From the NCBI GenBank assembly GCA_001931905.2, contig MSJI02000792.1, forward strand, positions 1 through 64,000: a stretch of 64,000 bases of DNA. The letters run 5' to 3'. The notes below the pieces were generated by a model. It made no database searches. It saw only the letters and a list, made by a program, of their open reading frames with translations, and had not been told where the DNA came from. The DNA is from Cladosporium sp. IMV 00045 (Eukaryota > Ascomycota > Dothideomycetes > Cladosporiales > Cladosporiaceae). The translations under genes were made by a program, and so were the position numbers. Shown here in pieces: positions 20,779-31,002 of the stretch (the stretch's first letter is position 1; every line of letters starts with the position of its first letter).

Positions 20779-22674
20779 CTACCAACCAAACTTCTCCACC
20801 GCAACCTCAACCCTCCTCCCCTCCCCCACCAACTCCGCACAAGCATTCCTCGCCGCGCGATTCATCCCATCCGGCCCCGAAATCATGACCCCAACCCTCC
20901 CATCATCACGCGCAAGCTCCCCAACCGTCTCACGCACCAAAGCAGCAACATCAGGTCTGCCCGCCTTCGACGTAGGCGGAGGCAAAACCACGCGCAAGCC
21001 CAGATCGGCCAGCTCGTCGAGCCGTTCGCGCCCGAGCCAGAGTATGTGGTCTTCTTGGTGAACGATCCAGATGAGGCAGACTTTGCGCGCAGATCGAACG
21101 TGGAAGCCTGCTTCAGCGTCGGAGCTCTGATCGTTGCGGGTTGGGTGGAGGAGATCCCATAGCATTGGATACGCGACTGCGATGCCCGAGCCGCCGACGA
21201 GAGTGATGGCGACGTCGTTGGAACGAAGCATGGATAGCGCGTGGTCGGAGCCGTATGGACCGTCTAAGCGCATGGTGACGGAGGAGTGGGTTTGTGCGTA
21301 GATCAGCAGGTCGCGAGTGAAGCCGTCGAGAGCGCGGATGATGAGGTTGAACCAGGCGTGTTCGTGCTCGGGGTCGGGAGCGGCGGAGGTGATGGTGAAG
21401 GGGTGGGCTTGGAAATTGTGTTTGGTGCCGAGGGAAGGGATGGTGATGAAGACGTGTTCTGCGGCGCGCCAGCCTTGATTCATGTTTTGGCTGAAGAGGG
21501 AGGTGAGGAGGCTGCTGCGCTTTTGGGGGAGGGCCCAGTTGGCGGATAGGAGAACGGTGTTGCCGTCGGGCATTACCTGCAGGTCGGCTTTGAAGGAGCG
21601 GCTTTTTGCTGCTAGACGGAAGATGAGGCGGTCGAGAAGGAAGATTGCTAGAGTGACGCGAACGAATGGTTTTGCGCCCCTATGGTGGAAGTAGAGGAAC
21701 CCCAGTGCTCCTGCTTGCAATCCCACGTGTAACGCCAAGAATAGTTCGTACCACCATTTGCGAAAGCTCGCAAGGCTGGTGGCGTATAGTATCTCGTAAC
21801 ATGCCAGCGTGATGAGGCCGATGTACACGGTCTTCTCGGTGAGGAACCACTGCAGAGATCTTCCGTCAGGGAGGAAAAACCAGTACCACACCATGAACAT
21901 GCTACCGGCGTGTAGCAGAGCAACGAAGCATAACCACTCGCCTAGTCGTCTGTGGAGGATGTTGAGGTGTTCGTAAGAGTAACCCGTGAGCAGTCGTAGA
22001 GGCTGATTTTTGGCTCCGAGAATGTAGAGCCAGGGTAGGTTTGCGGCGAAGATGAGGGAAGTGCGGTCGGAAAAGACGAGCATGAGAGGTAATTCCCATT
22101 CGATGCCGATGAGTGCGTAAAAGACGTTGACGCCGAAAAGAGCGAGGATGAAGAGAGTCGAAGCATTTTCCGGCAAGATCTTGTTGAAGAACGGTATGGG
22201 TGGCGGCTGGTACATGAGAAATGATTGTAACCTTGAGGACAGACCCGGTTTCCGCTCCTTTCCTGGAATTAAAGGCGTGCGGTCGTTCGAGCTGCTAGAA
22301 TGTGATCTTTGATCCGAGGTTGAAGCTTCTCCAACGAGCGTATCCAGGGTCGTGCTGCTTCCTGAAGAACCAGAGCCATGGCGTTCTCGACAGAGCACCT
22401 GATAATTAATCTTCTTCACGTTTGCGGACTCTGGTGCTTTCTTCGGCTGCTTTTCAACTTTTGCTGCACGCCTGGATCTTGAGAAATGATCAAGACCATG
22501 CCAAACCGAGAAAATCAAGACAACACCAACCATAGTCGCCTGATAATGTGAAATGGCCCATTTGGTGTACTGCACACCAACGATCATCCTCCTCACGATC
22601 TCCTCTCGACTCTCCCGGTCTGCTGAAGAGACAGACACATCGCCCGATTGGGCGATAATGCGTTCCAAGATCAT
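20779..22674 (-). CDS. Ferric reductase / NADPH-oxidase-like flavocytochrome b
   Basis: A 631-residue membrane flavocytochrome that passes electrons from NADPH through FAD and two hemes to extracellular metal or oxygen. Heme ligand pairs follow the family spacing: His241/His255 and His316/His330. The FAD-binding HPFT is at 424-427, the NADPH loop is VGGSGIAVAYP, and the C-terminal ISGPDGMNRAAR is conserved. About seven hydrophobic helices occupy residues 35-350, with a Ser-rich polar insertion near 85-145 between TM1 and TM2. The N-terminus is uncertain: another frame upstream (ATG 22893-22895) could splice to the acceptor-like site at about 22609 and replace the first ~18 residues, but its donor is weak. 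Function as iron/copper reductase is the family norm, not proven here. It is divergent from the AKR gene. Confidence 0.86.
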   Translation of the reverse strand: MILERIIAQSGDVSVSSADRESREEIVRRMIVGVQYTKWAISHYQATMVGVVLIFSVWHGLDHFSRSRRAAKVEKQPKKAPESANVKKINYQVLCRERHGSGSSGSSTTLDTLVGEASTSDQRSHSSSSNDRTPLIPGKERKPGLSSRLQSFLMYQPPPIPFFNKILPENASTLFILALFGVNVFYALIGIEWELPLMLVFSDRTSLIFAANLPWLYILGAKNQPLRLLTGYSYEHLNILHRRLGEWLCFVALLHAGSMFMVWYWFFLPDGRSLQWFLTEKTVYIGLITLACYEILYATSLASFRKWWYELFLALHVGLQAGALGFLYFHHRGAKPFVRVTLAIFLLDRLIFRLAAKSRSFKADLQVMPDGNTVLLSANWALPQKRSSLLTSLFSQNMNQGWRAAEHVFITIPSLGTKHNFQAHPFTITSAAPDPEHEHAWFNLIIRALDGFTRDLLIYAQTHSSVTMRLDGPYGSDHALSMLRSNDVAITLVGGSGIAVAYPMLWDLLHPTRNDQSSDAEAGFHVRSARKVCLIWIVHQEDHILWLGRERLDELADLGLRVVLPPPTSKAGRPDVAALVRETVGELARDDGRVGVMISGPDGMNRAARNACAELVGEGRRVEVAVEKFGW

Positions 22675-24002
22675 GGCCGCGTCAGGGCATGCAATCGGTC
22701 CAGATCACGGGTAGGAGACAAGACACGCAGACAAAACCTTCGCACCCGCACGAAGGCGACAACAAACTCATAACATGAGAAACAACGTGGAGGGCAAAAA
22801 GGCACAACATGAGCAACCACAGTCATGCGGGCACCGGTGCCCAGACAAGAGAGGTCGGCGGCTCGTTGGATGAGCGCGGTTGCTGCGGTTGCCATTACTC
22901 AATCTAATCAATCTGATAGGAGGTCAGAGTTTTATCAGATCGTCCAGCGCATCTTTGGGCGTTCTTTAGTTTGCAGTGATCGTGCTGGAGAGTGGGCGTA
23001 TGAGTGCCCTGCAAACTAGCGAAATGAGGTGGGTTCGGCAGGAGCGACCTCGGCTTTGAAAATCACGTGATCTCCCTCGAAGTGAAACGGGAAGACGAGG
23101 TCTGCGAGAGATCAGAATATGGTGAGTCTGGAGAAATCCCAATAGACCGGATCATATCCCATGAACAAAAACAAGAAGACGATTGCAAATCAAGAAACCA
23201 CGTGCCTCTTCACCGCCAACATCCCAAACCGCCCAAATCCCATCCGTTTCTTTCCTATCTCAACTTCCATGCCAAATCCTCCCGCCGACTTCCAGCCAAT
23301 CAGCCCCTCCCCACCCCTGCCAAATTGCATCTCGCTTTCCTCCCCTCCAGCCTAGATCTATGGCGTCAGCGTTTAGTGCATTCGTCGCGCGCATCGAATG
23401 CCAGGAAAAAATTAAGATGCGCGATTGGGTGTGCTAGAACTTCCCTACAGGCTACCTCGCTTCTGATCGATTTCGTGCTCGCTGCTAAGGTACTGACTCC
23501 GAGCTACTCGTCCTCCGCGCCGCGCCGGTGGGTTTTTCTGTTGCTCGGTGGGGGATTTCTTTGCCTGGTTAATTAAAGTTTCCAACAGCGGCAAGTCAAA
23601 ACTCCGGTTCTGCTGTGGTCTGAGGTGATTACATCTTCGGTTTTGCTCTTTGGTACTTTATCGGAATTGGCACGGACGAGCTACTCTTCTTTTTCTGGAA
23701 GATCTTTTTCGCTTTTGAGTGTTCTCATCTCTCTTCTGTGTCAAGTGCTCTCTGACCTGCGCTCGAGGCCTTCGCGCACACTATTCGTCTCGTTCTCGTA
23801 CACTACTGAACCCACCCTGTTGCTGGACTGCCTAACCCTATATCATAAGCTCCCGATCTACTATCGCACCCACGCGAACGGTTGAGACTTGGGAGAGGGA
23901 GGACTTCTTTCATCAAAAGAGCAGGGCACATTGCTCGTCGCTTCTGCAGCACCATCTACCTCCCTCATCACCAGAATAAAAACACCCACAAGCCGCGCAA
24001 TC
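22675..24002. promoter_or_regulatory. Divergent intergenic region, ferric-reductase-like gene / AKR gene
   Basis: About 1.3 kb. The part next to the AKR start is pyrimidine-rich (from about 23,630), consistent with a long 5' leader. The first 220 bp may contain an alternative first exon of the reductase. I see no other coding signal. Confidence 0.5.
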
Positions 24003-25316
24003 ATGGCCAAACCCAACGTCCCCCTCTCCTCCATCCTCCCACCCCTCATCTTCGGCACAGCAACCTTCAACTACCAATACAACCCCGACCCCTACGAACT
24101 CGACACGACGGGCCTCGTCCAACAAGCGCTGGAATACGGCGTGCGCGCCTTCGACACATCGCCCTACTACGGCCCGTCGGAAGAAATCCTGGGCTCCGCG
24201 CTCGACACGCCCTTCGTCAAAACCAACGTGCCCCGCTCGCAACTCTGCCTCATCACAAAAGTCGGCCGCATCGCCAGCGACGAATTCGACTACTCCAAAG
24301 AATGGGTGCGCCAGAGCGTGCGGCGCAGCATCGCGCGCTTGAAGACCGACTACCTCGACCTCGTCTACTGCCACGACGTCGAGTTCGTGTCCGAGGAAGA
24401 GGTGATGGAAGCCGTGCGCGAGTTGCGGCGGATACGCGACGAGGAAGGCTCGATAAAGTACATCGGCATCTCTGGCTACCCGCTGCCGGTCCTGTGTTCG
24501 CTGGCGCATAGGGTGCTGCGCGAAACAGGCGAACCGCTAGACGCTGTCATGTCGTATGCGAATTTCACGCTGCAGAACGAAATGCTCGCCACGCAGGGCA
24601 TTAAGGAGCTGAAAGCGGCGGGTGTGGATGTCGTTCCTAACGCGTCCGTGCTGGGCATGGGTTTGCTAAGGCGCGAGGGCGTGCCAATAGGTAGTATGGG
24701 CAACTGGCACCCGGCGAGCAATGAGTTGCGGGCTGCGATCAAGCGCGCGAGCGATTTCTGCGATCGCCACGATGAGAAGCTTGAAGTTGTCGCGATCCGC
24801 TGGGCGCTGGAGACGTGGTTGCGCGTGGGCTCGAGTGTGGGATCGCGCGGCGATCCGGCTTCAGGCGTGCCTTGGACGAAAGAGTCGATTGAGGAGGTTG
24901 GTGGTGATAGATTGGGTGTCAGCGTTATGGGCGTGAGCAAGAGCAGCGAGTTAGAGAAGACGATGCAGGTTTGGAGATCGATTCTTGACGGGCTGGAGGA
25001 CGGCGAGGAAACTGCGCGGCGCGCGGGTAGGTGGAAGAGGGATCACGAATGGAGTCTGAACCGGCAGCGTGCGGTGCAGATTCTCGCTGATGGGATTAGA
25101 GAGCATTTGGATGAATGGCTCGATTATGCTTGGGACAGCCCGGGTGAGGATTATGTCAACAAGCGCGCGGGTGGGAAGAAGCAGGAGTCTTCTCTTGCTG
25201 CGGAGCCGGCGGTGGCTGCTGCTGAGCCTTGGTTGACTCCTGCGCAGAGTCCGCAGCCTAGGCCGGAGGAGCCTGCGTATCCTGCCGAGGAGGCGTCTTC
25301 GTTGCCATTGAGGTGA
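24003..25316 (+). CDS. Aldo/keto reductase, D-arabinose (L-galactose) dehydrogenase-like
   Basis: A single-exon, 437-residue protein resembling yeast Ara2, an NAD-dependent D-arabinose dehydrogenase in the erythroascorbate route, and plant L-galactose dehydrogenase. The AKR catalytic tetrad is visible: Asp51 and Tyr56 in AFDTSPYYGPSE, Lys86 in LITKVGR, and His124 in LVYCHDVEF. The start at 24003 (tcATGg) begins right before the first beta-strand region (LPPLIFGTATFN); the frame is open to 23889 but that part looks like leader. Compared with Ara2 (about 335 residues) it has a C-terminal extension of roughly 60-100 residues ending in an Ala/Pro/Glu-rich tail with no domain that I recognise. It is the third sugar-active oxidoreductase or transferase in about 12 kb. 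Confidence 0.87.
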   Translation: MAKPNVPLSSILPPLIFGTATFNYQYNPDPYELDTTGLVQQALEYGVRAFDTSPYYGPSEEILGSALDTPFVKTNVPRSQLCLITKVGRIASDEFDYSKEWVRQSVRRSIARLKTDYLDLVYCHDVEFVSEEEVMEAVRELRRIRDEEGSIKYIGISGYPLPVLCSLAHRVLRETGEPLDAVMSYANFTLQNEMLATQGIKELKAAGVDVVPNASVLGMGLLRREGVPIGSMGNWHPASNELRAAIKRASDFCDRHDEKLEVVAIRWALETWLRVGSSVGSRGDPASGVPWTKESIEEVGGDRLGVSVMGVSKSSELEKTMQVWRSILDGLEDGEETARRAGRWKRDHEWSLNRQRAVQILADGIREHLDEWLDYAWDSPGEDYVNKRAGGKKQESSLAAEPAVAAAEPWLTPAQSPQPRPEEPAYPAEEASSLPLR

Positions 25317-27251
25317 TGAGATGCCTCGTTTGCGGTTTGCCCACTTAGAGGACTGTGGTCTGTTATTAGACGGCCGGTTTGTTTGACGATTTTATGACAT
25401 GAATTGGGTTGGATTCTTTTTTGGTCGCCTGGCGCCATTGGGATGGAATAGGATAGATTTGGCTTGAGAGCCGGTCGTTGGGCTGTCTTTACATTTGTTA
25501 ATAGGACATAAAGGTCACCACTTCACCTGGTTTGATCAATCGCTTGCATATTTCGTGATAATTTCTGTGTACTGATCGATGATTCCTATGCGTAGGTTGG
25601 AGTACATCGTAATGGATTGCAGTGGTTTTGCGAATGTCAAAGGAGAAGTCGCGAGAGTCAAGCGTCCTGAAGACGTATGATCGTCCTGCTGTGCAGATAA
25701 GGTAAGCAGTCTGACGAAGGTATGGCATCAACAAATTGAAAGTGTGAGAGCTTCAGAAGCAGCTATTTCCACGTTGGCTTTGCATCAGCTTAAAGCTCGT
25801 TTGAGCTGGTTCATAATGATTGAGCGAGCAAGTGGCTGCATTCTCGGACTACTGTTAGAGTTATAAGTGTGAAGGAGTTACCTCCGAGACCATGTTCGAT
25901 GATTTGAGTTGAGGTGTTAATGTTATTCCACGAATCTGGCCTTGAGGATCATTACCTTGTAGAGGCAGCCCAGATATCTTCGAGATCGGCCCAATGCGAT
26001 CAAGTCGACGAGCGAATTCTGCCTGGCATAGTCTTGTTTTCAATAGGGCAATTGTTGCTCTCCATAATATGAAGGAGCCCAATACAAATGCCAAGTACAA
26101 ACAAGCCTTAGGAGAATTTCACCGCGGAGAGGCACGGCCGCGCGCGAGCTTGGGCTGCGCTGCTGCGATGGAAGAGTGTTTGTTGGATAGACTTTTGCAC
26201 GACTTTGGACAGTGTTGGGATTTGAGTTTGGGGCTTGTGACAAAGAGCTGAAAGATCTGATGGCATGCGACACGTCATTGAACACTTGTGTGTGTTTGAG
26301 TGTGCGTAGGACGAAAATCGATGGGTTTGTGGGAAGGGAAAGGCTGGTGGTTTGGAGGATGGAGATTGAGGTTGTTGTGGTCGTCTCGTATTCATGCATG
26401 CGTGTAGGTACGTACAGTGCATGCATGGTTTGATGTACATATGTAGGAAACGGACCTGCAGCGGTGGAGGACATGAGTAGGAGAGACTGGGCACGTCACA
26501 TGCTGCTTGTGGCTTGCTGAGTGATGTGGCAGCACATGCAGGATGAGGAGGAAGACGAGCAATCCCTGGTGAGAGAGATGGAAGTGAGGTGCAGCTTGCT
26601 TGCTTTCAACAGCAAGAAAAGACGCTCGCCCGCGCCTTGTTTTCCTCCCGTGCATGACATGGCATCACAGGCATGACTTACATCCAAACGTGCAGCAAGC
26701 AGGTCAACTCCCTCTAATTGTCATTATTACTCCTACCTGCACTCACTTTCTCCTCGCCCGATCCTGCCGACCCGTCGTCTGCCGTGTCTGCGTGTCTCTC
26801 TTGACCTCATTTGTTGTTATTTCTGCCCTTTGCACACGCACGACCTCACTTCATCATTTCCTCACTTCCATCAATCTTCCCTACCAGCATCATCCTTCTG
26901 GCTTTGTCGCGCGACATTGCCCGCTGTGAATCTCCACCTCCCGCCATTACCCGCCCAGAGACAGAGCAAAAGCCGCGCCTCCGCAGCTCTCGCTCTCCTA
27001 CCTCATCATACGCCACCAAACACTTCGTCCTTACTCAGCCCATTTCATTTCTTACACCCACCCTGTCACACGCTGACACCACCTTACCTCCACCTCACTC
27101 TCGACCGTTTCACCTACCACCGCCCTTCAATGCTGCCGGCCTCGCCGTGCGCCTTCACTCTTTGATTCCGGTCTCCGCCAACCCCACTCTGGGGATCCCC
27201 AGTTAACCAACTGCCGACTTCGCATCTGCCCTACCATACACCTCGCCCAGC
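25317..27251. other. 1.9-kb intergenic region and pyrimidine-rich SIP5 leader
   Basis: The first part (25,317-26,650) has no convincing gene. From about 26,690 to 27,250 the plus strand is strongly C/T-rich, which fits the promoter and long 5' UTR of SIP5, whose ATG is at 27252. Short frames here are low-complexity and were not annotated. Confidence 0.5.
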
Positions 27252-27339
27252 ATGGGCAACAGCTCGTCCAAGGACTCTCACAACCCTGGCCGACGGAGCA
27301 GTGAGCCCGCCTCTCCCAGCTTACCTTCCTCTTCTCTCC
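27208..27339 (+). repeat. 132-bp exact duplicate of 45130-45261 (contig-end overlap), including the first 88 bp of SIP5 coding sequence
   Basis: The last 132 bases before the gap match the first 132 bases after the second gap, base for base as far as I can align them. The segment contains the SIP5 ATG (27252) and 29 codons ([15 protein letters not shown] onward), then runs into Ns. This is the right end of contig A, and the same exon continues uninterrupted only at 45262. I read it as unmerged overlapping contig ends, not as a second gene. Confidence 0.9.
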
Positions 27340-27359
27340 NNNNNNNNNNNNNNNNNNNN
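27340..27359. other. Assembly gap of 20 N
   Basis: A run of 20 N joins contig A (ending inside SIP5 exon 1) to contig B (starting downstream of a secreted-protein gene). The flanks show no biological continuity. Confidence 0.97.
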
Positions 27360-27395
27360 CTCCCCACAAGACAATCCGGACGACAGAGATCTGAA

Positions 27396-27430
27396 CTGAT
27401 TGATCGATCGATCAATAGGTCAATCGATCA
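27396..27430. repeat. GATC/TTGA-type tetranucleotide microsatellite
   Basis: A short tract of alternating TGATCGATCGATCAAT-like tetramers lies downstream of secreted-protein copy 1. A related, shorter tract occurs at about 63227-63250 at the same place relative to copy 2, so it is part of the duplicated block and has changed length in one copy. Confidence 0.8.
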
Positions 27431-27526
27431 GACCGCCGTCAAGCTCTCGAGGATGGGCTTTGGAAAGCAATTAACAAGTCAGCTGAAAGAACCCTAACTA
27501 GACCTACAGTGAAAGTCAACATACCT

Positions 27527-28095
27527 CTAGCACGCGAAACCCTCGATGCCCTGCTTCTTGTCCGGGTGGAAGTCGAGCAACTTGTTCATCCTCTTGCTCA
27601 GACGATTCTGGCACCCAATTGGCATGTGGAACTGTAATGGAGAATTAAGTTGTCAGCAACACTTGTCAATACCACTTTGCTGTGCGATGCATCAGTACTC
27701 ACGCTGATCTTGAAGTCCCACTTCAAGCCATTTTCATCGGCCTGCTCAGGCTCCGCGGTCCTCGATCCTCTGTACTTGTAGATCGTCACGAGGCATCCGG
27801 GAGTGCTCTTGACGGCACGCTTGATCTCCCCCGGCGTCTTGTGCCAATCCTTGCCCCAGACGACGTAGTGGTTGTACACAAAATTCCATCCCCCATAACA
27901 GCGGAAGGTGGGCAGGACGAGCTCCTCCGTGGAAGGAACGTCGTCGTAGGATACTGGCTCGAGGTCTTCCGACCTCTCTGCCAGGGACATGGCGGTGGTG
28001 GTGATGGTGGTGTCATTACCACTGGTCGGAAAGGCCAGGGTCTTGATCACGGGGAGGAGGAAGAGGGCAGTGAAGAAGCGAGTGAAGGCAACCAT
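27527..28095 (-). CDS. Small secreted cysteine-containing protein, copy 1 (effector-like)
   Basis: Minus-strand exons 27703-28095 and 27527-27631 (intron 71 nt, GTGAGT...TACAG) give 165 residues. Residues 1-21 are a clear signal peptide (MVAFTRFFTALFLLPVIKTLA) cut near AFPTS. A Thr/Ser/Glu/Asp-rich segment (23-60) resembles a propeptide. The mature domain has four cysteines: Cys66, Cys101, Cys138 and Cys165, the last being the final residue. The exon join restores FHMPIGCQNRLSK and the terminal GFAC, which the single-exon frame lacks. I do not recognise a named family. Size, secretion and even cysteine number fit fungal small secreted proteins, some of which are effectors; that role is inference. 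A TATAAA lies at 28224-28229. Copy 2 is at 63354-63922. A GTATG right after the stop may start a 3' UTR intron. Confidence 0.82.
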
Positions 28096-29295
28096 TTTGA
28101 CGAGGATGTTGGTAGAGAAGGTGGTGTTATCGAAGGTTCTGTAGATATGAAGATTGGTTGCGTAGAAGAGAGATGATTGATGAAAGGAAAAGACAGGAAA
28201 AAAGAGAGGCGAGAGGGCGGGGCTTTATAGAATGCGGCGCGCGAAAGAGCTCCTGGGGGGTTGCGGTAGTGCCATCGTTGCTGGTATCAATAAAAGCATA
28301 ATTCGCCTCTGGAGAAATCAACCACAGCAATACTGCTGATACCAATCTCGACCGAACGCGTTGGGATTATGCAGATATTGCAATGCGATTGACTGGAGCC
28401 TCTTTTCCTAGAATCTATACGGGTTCAATGTAAAGACTGAAGATGGTAATTGCATATCTTCAGAGACGGCCGCTAGCTTGGAGACTTCTTCGGGAAGTAT
28501 TGATACCGTACCGGACAAGACGATCTCTGGATTCCTGACTCATCGTATAACATTGGCGATAATGGTACCTGCATAAGTGCTAGTGCTACTAGGGGGATTC
28601 CCGACTTAGACTATTCAATGAACCCAGGCAAGAATGACTTTTTTGAAGGCACAGAGACCATGATATTTGCCAGTGCTTATTTGCTGACTCGGGGATCCAG
28701 ATCCACGGCAAAGATTGGATGTAATTCTGACGGCTTGGTCGATGAGAAGGCGTATGATGATACGAGCATAAGCTTTTCGCTATAATCCTGAGATGCCATA
28801 TTTTAGCAGTGATCTTTTCTCGGAGAGTAGCTTTGTAAAATCGGATACGGGCGACAGTTGCAGGTCTGAATTTTTCAGGCGATAAAGTCACTGAAAGTTA
28901 CAAAAGTGATTGTCCAAGGTACTGATATGATTTGTCACCAGGGTGGTGACAGTACTAGCACAAGGCTTATACTCCGATGTTGAGATCCTTAGGGTTCGCG
29001 TGAGCTTAACTGTAGTCCTATTGCTAGATCAAAAGTCGTCGTGGCTGAGCTCTGCAAGTCCTGTAATTAAGTTCGAAAGGAAAATCGTAGTCCACTGAGG
29101 TGTCGAGCATTTCGGCTTTACAATCCCTCTTTCTTTGCTGTCACATGGAGTCTGACTTGCCTCGGCTTGTTCCCAGCCCCAGCCTGCCGAATTGGGGAAT
29201 TGTAAACATCACAGCTCACTTCGAATTGCCAATCTCTCATCTACCGCATAAGACATGTAAAGTGTTGCTTATCGAAATCCATCTCGGCCGTCGCA
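28096..29295. other. 1.2-kb intergenic region: promoters of secreted copy 1 and TMEM135-like gene
   Basis: It holds a TATAAA on the minus strand at 28224-28229, about 129 bp before the secreted-protein ATG. A perfect inverted repeat TGTCACCA-GGG-TGGTGACA lies at 28933-28951. No coding signal was found. Confidence 0.55.
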
Positions 29296-31002
29296 ATGGC
29301 GCCTGACAGCGATGACGGTCGCTCTTCTTCTGCGTCCAGCTCATTTTCCAAACGCCCGATTGACCCGATAACGCGCACCGCGCTGCGCTATACCATCAGC
29401 CCGCGCGAGTACGAATTGCTTCACCAGAACCTGATATCACGCGCTCCTGAAAAATTTCAAGCGAAGACGCCTAGACCGCAGCGCTATGCAAAGATCACGA
29501 AGGGCACAAGCGAGACGGGTGACTATAACGTCGCGAGCTTGCGTGCGGCGCTGCGGGTCTTTGTGGCTGCGTATACCGGGTTGAAGGGATGGGACGTGGT
29601 ATCGAAGCAGCTTGCAAGTCGCAGAGGGGGCGTACAGTATGTGCTTTCTTATGCTACTAGAGCAAGAGTCAGTATTGACCAACACCGATTCAGGTCCAAA
29701 TCCAAAGCAGTCGTGCACCGTTATCCAAATGCGCGAATTGCGCTATCTCTTTCCACCATACTTCTCTTCCATCGACTTCTCCATCGCTTCTTCAAGCGAT
29801 TGCGCGCGTCTCTCTTAGAGGGATCTGCGGAGCCATGGCGAGAACGTAACCCAACTGTAGCGCGGTTGCTCACCTCCAAGTACACGCCTGCAATAGGGTC
29901 ATCATTGGCAGGCCTCTGCCTTGGAGTGAGCCCTGCAGACCAGCTCAGGCTCACTGTCACGATATACACATTCTCAAGAAGTCTGGAGTTCGCCTACAAC
30001 GCCCTCTCCGAGTCGGGCTACATCTGGCGCAATGGCAAACCGTGGTGGTTCGGCAGCTGGCTGATAATGCCATTCGCTTGCGGTCAACTTCTGCATGCTT
30101 TCGTCCTAGACAGAGACTGCTTCCCTGAAAGTTACGGTCGCTTCATACTTCGCCAAAGCCCAGAATACATTCAGACGAGGCCCGCGGACTACCCACTCAG
30201 CAAGCCATGGCCGGCAACATTCGACATTGTCGACGCGCTTGCAGGACTGAGCAAGCTGAAATGGCCCGCGTTCATCTCGCCCATCTTGTTCCCGAGCAAG
30301 AAAGACACGCTCCCTCCATCTTTGTCAAAGATAAGCCCTCTGACATCCTCGGCGCATCCGCTCATCACCCATACGAGTTGCGCAGTTCTCCACCCGAGAG
30401 ATCCCAGCTGCAGCCGCACGTACCTGAAATACTTCCTCAAGTCACTCCCATCCATCGCGCGCTTCTTCACCCTCATCTACGGCGCTTTCGCCATGTTGGC
30501 CTACAAGTCCCTCGTCAAGGATCCGATGCCATTCCTCAACCGCCTCGCAGCGCGCATACTTCGCATGACGCTTTTCATCACCGGAGCGATCGGGACGTCT
30601 TGGGGGTCCATCTGCCTTTTCAACAATTACCTGCCGCGCGGCATGCTCCCGACCCAACGTTGGTTCCTCGGTGGCTTCCTTGGTGGGCTTTGGGCGTATG
30701 TGGCTAGGAATGGCGAACGCGGAAATTTCTTGTACAGCTTGCGGCTATCAATCGATAGCTTATGGAAGGTCGGGAGAAAGAGAGGATGGTGGAAGGGCAT
30801 CAAGAACGGAGACGTGTTGGTATTCGTGGCCAGTTTGGCACTGCTCAATGCGGTCTACGAAGGCCGACCTGCCGCTGTCAAGGGCGCTGTTTTCAGGAAG
30901 GGTATGGGTATGCTGAGGGGAGAAGGGTGGGTGGACAGGGCTGAAGAGAAAAAGGTCGATGAGACCGAGGAAGTTCAGGATGCTGGAACGAAGGAGGAGT
31001 GA
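29296..31002 (+). CDS. TMEM135-like multi-pass membrane protein
   Basis: A polytopic protein of 568 residues if unspliced, or 549 if a 57-nt GTATGT...TTCAG intron (29637-29693) is removed. That intron is a multiple of three without a stop, so both forms read through; I favour splicing because it removes a segment unlike its surroundings. Several hydrophobic helices are visible: around 145-165, 200-220, 250-270, 400-425 and 440-510. FNNYLPRGMLPTQRWFLGGFLGGLWAY is the strongest family-like stretch, shown here in two parts: FNNYLPRGM and PTQRWFLGGFLGG. In animals TMEM135 is linked to peroxisomes, mitochondrial dynamics and fat metabolism; fungal members are uncharacterised. The C-terminus is acidic and polar. 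A repeat array begins just after the stop. Confidence 0.68.
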   Translation: MAPDSDDGRSSSASSSFSKRPIDPITRTALRYTISPREYELLHQNLISRAPEKFQAKTPRPQRYAKITKGTSETGDYNVASLRAALRVFVAAYTGLKGWDVVSKQLASRRGGVQYVLSYATRARVSIDQHRFRSKSKAVVHRYPNARIALSLSTILLFHRLLHRFFKRLRASLLEGSAEPWRERNPTVARLLTSKYTPAIGSSLAGLCLGVSPADQLRLTVTIYTFSRSLEFAYNALSESGYIWRNGKPWWFGSWLIMPFACGQLLHAFVLDRDCFPESYGRFILRQSPEYIQTRPADYPLSKPWPATFDIVDALAGLSKLKWPAFISPILFPSKKDTLPPSLSKISPLTSSAHPLITHTSCAVLHPRDPSCSRTYLKYFLKSLPSIARFFTLIYGAFAMLAYKSLVKDPMPFLNRLAARILRMTLFITGAIGTSWGSICLFNNYLPRGMLPTQRWFLGGFLGGLWAYVARNGERGNFLYSLRLSIDSLWKVGRKRGWWKGIKNGDVLVFVASLALLNAVYEGRPAAVKGAVFRKGMGMLRGEGWVDRAEEKKVDETEEVQDAGTKEE

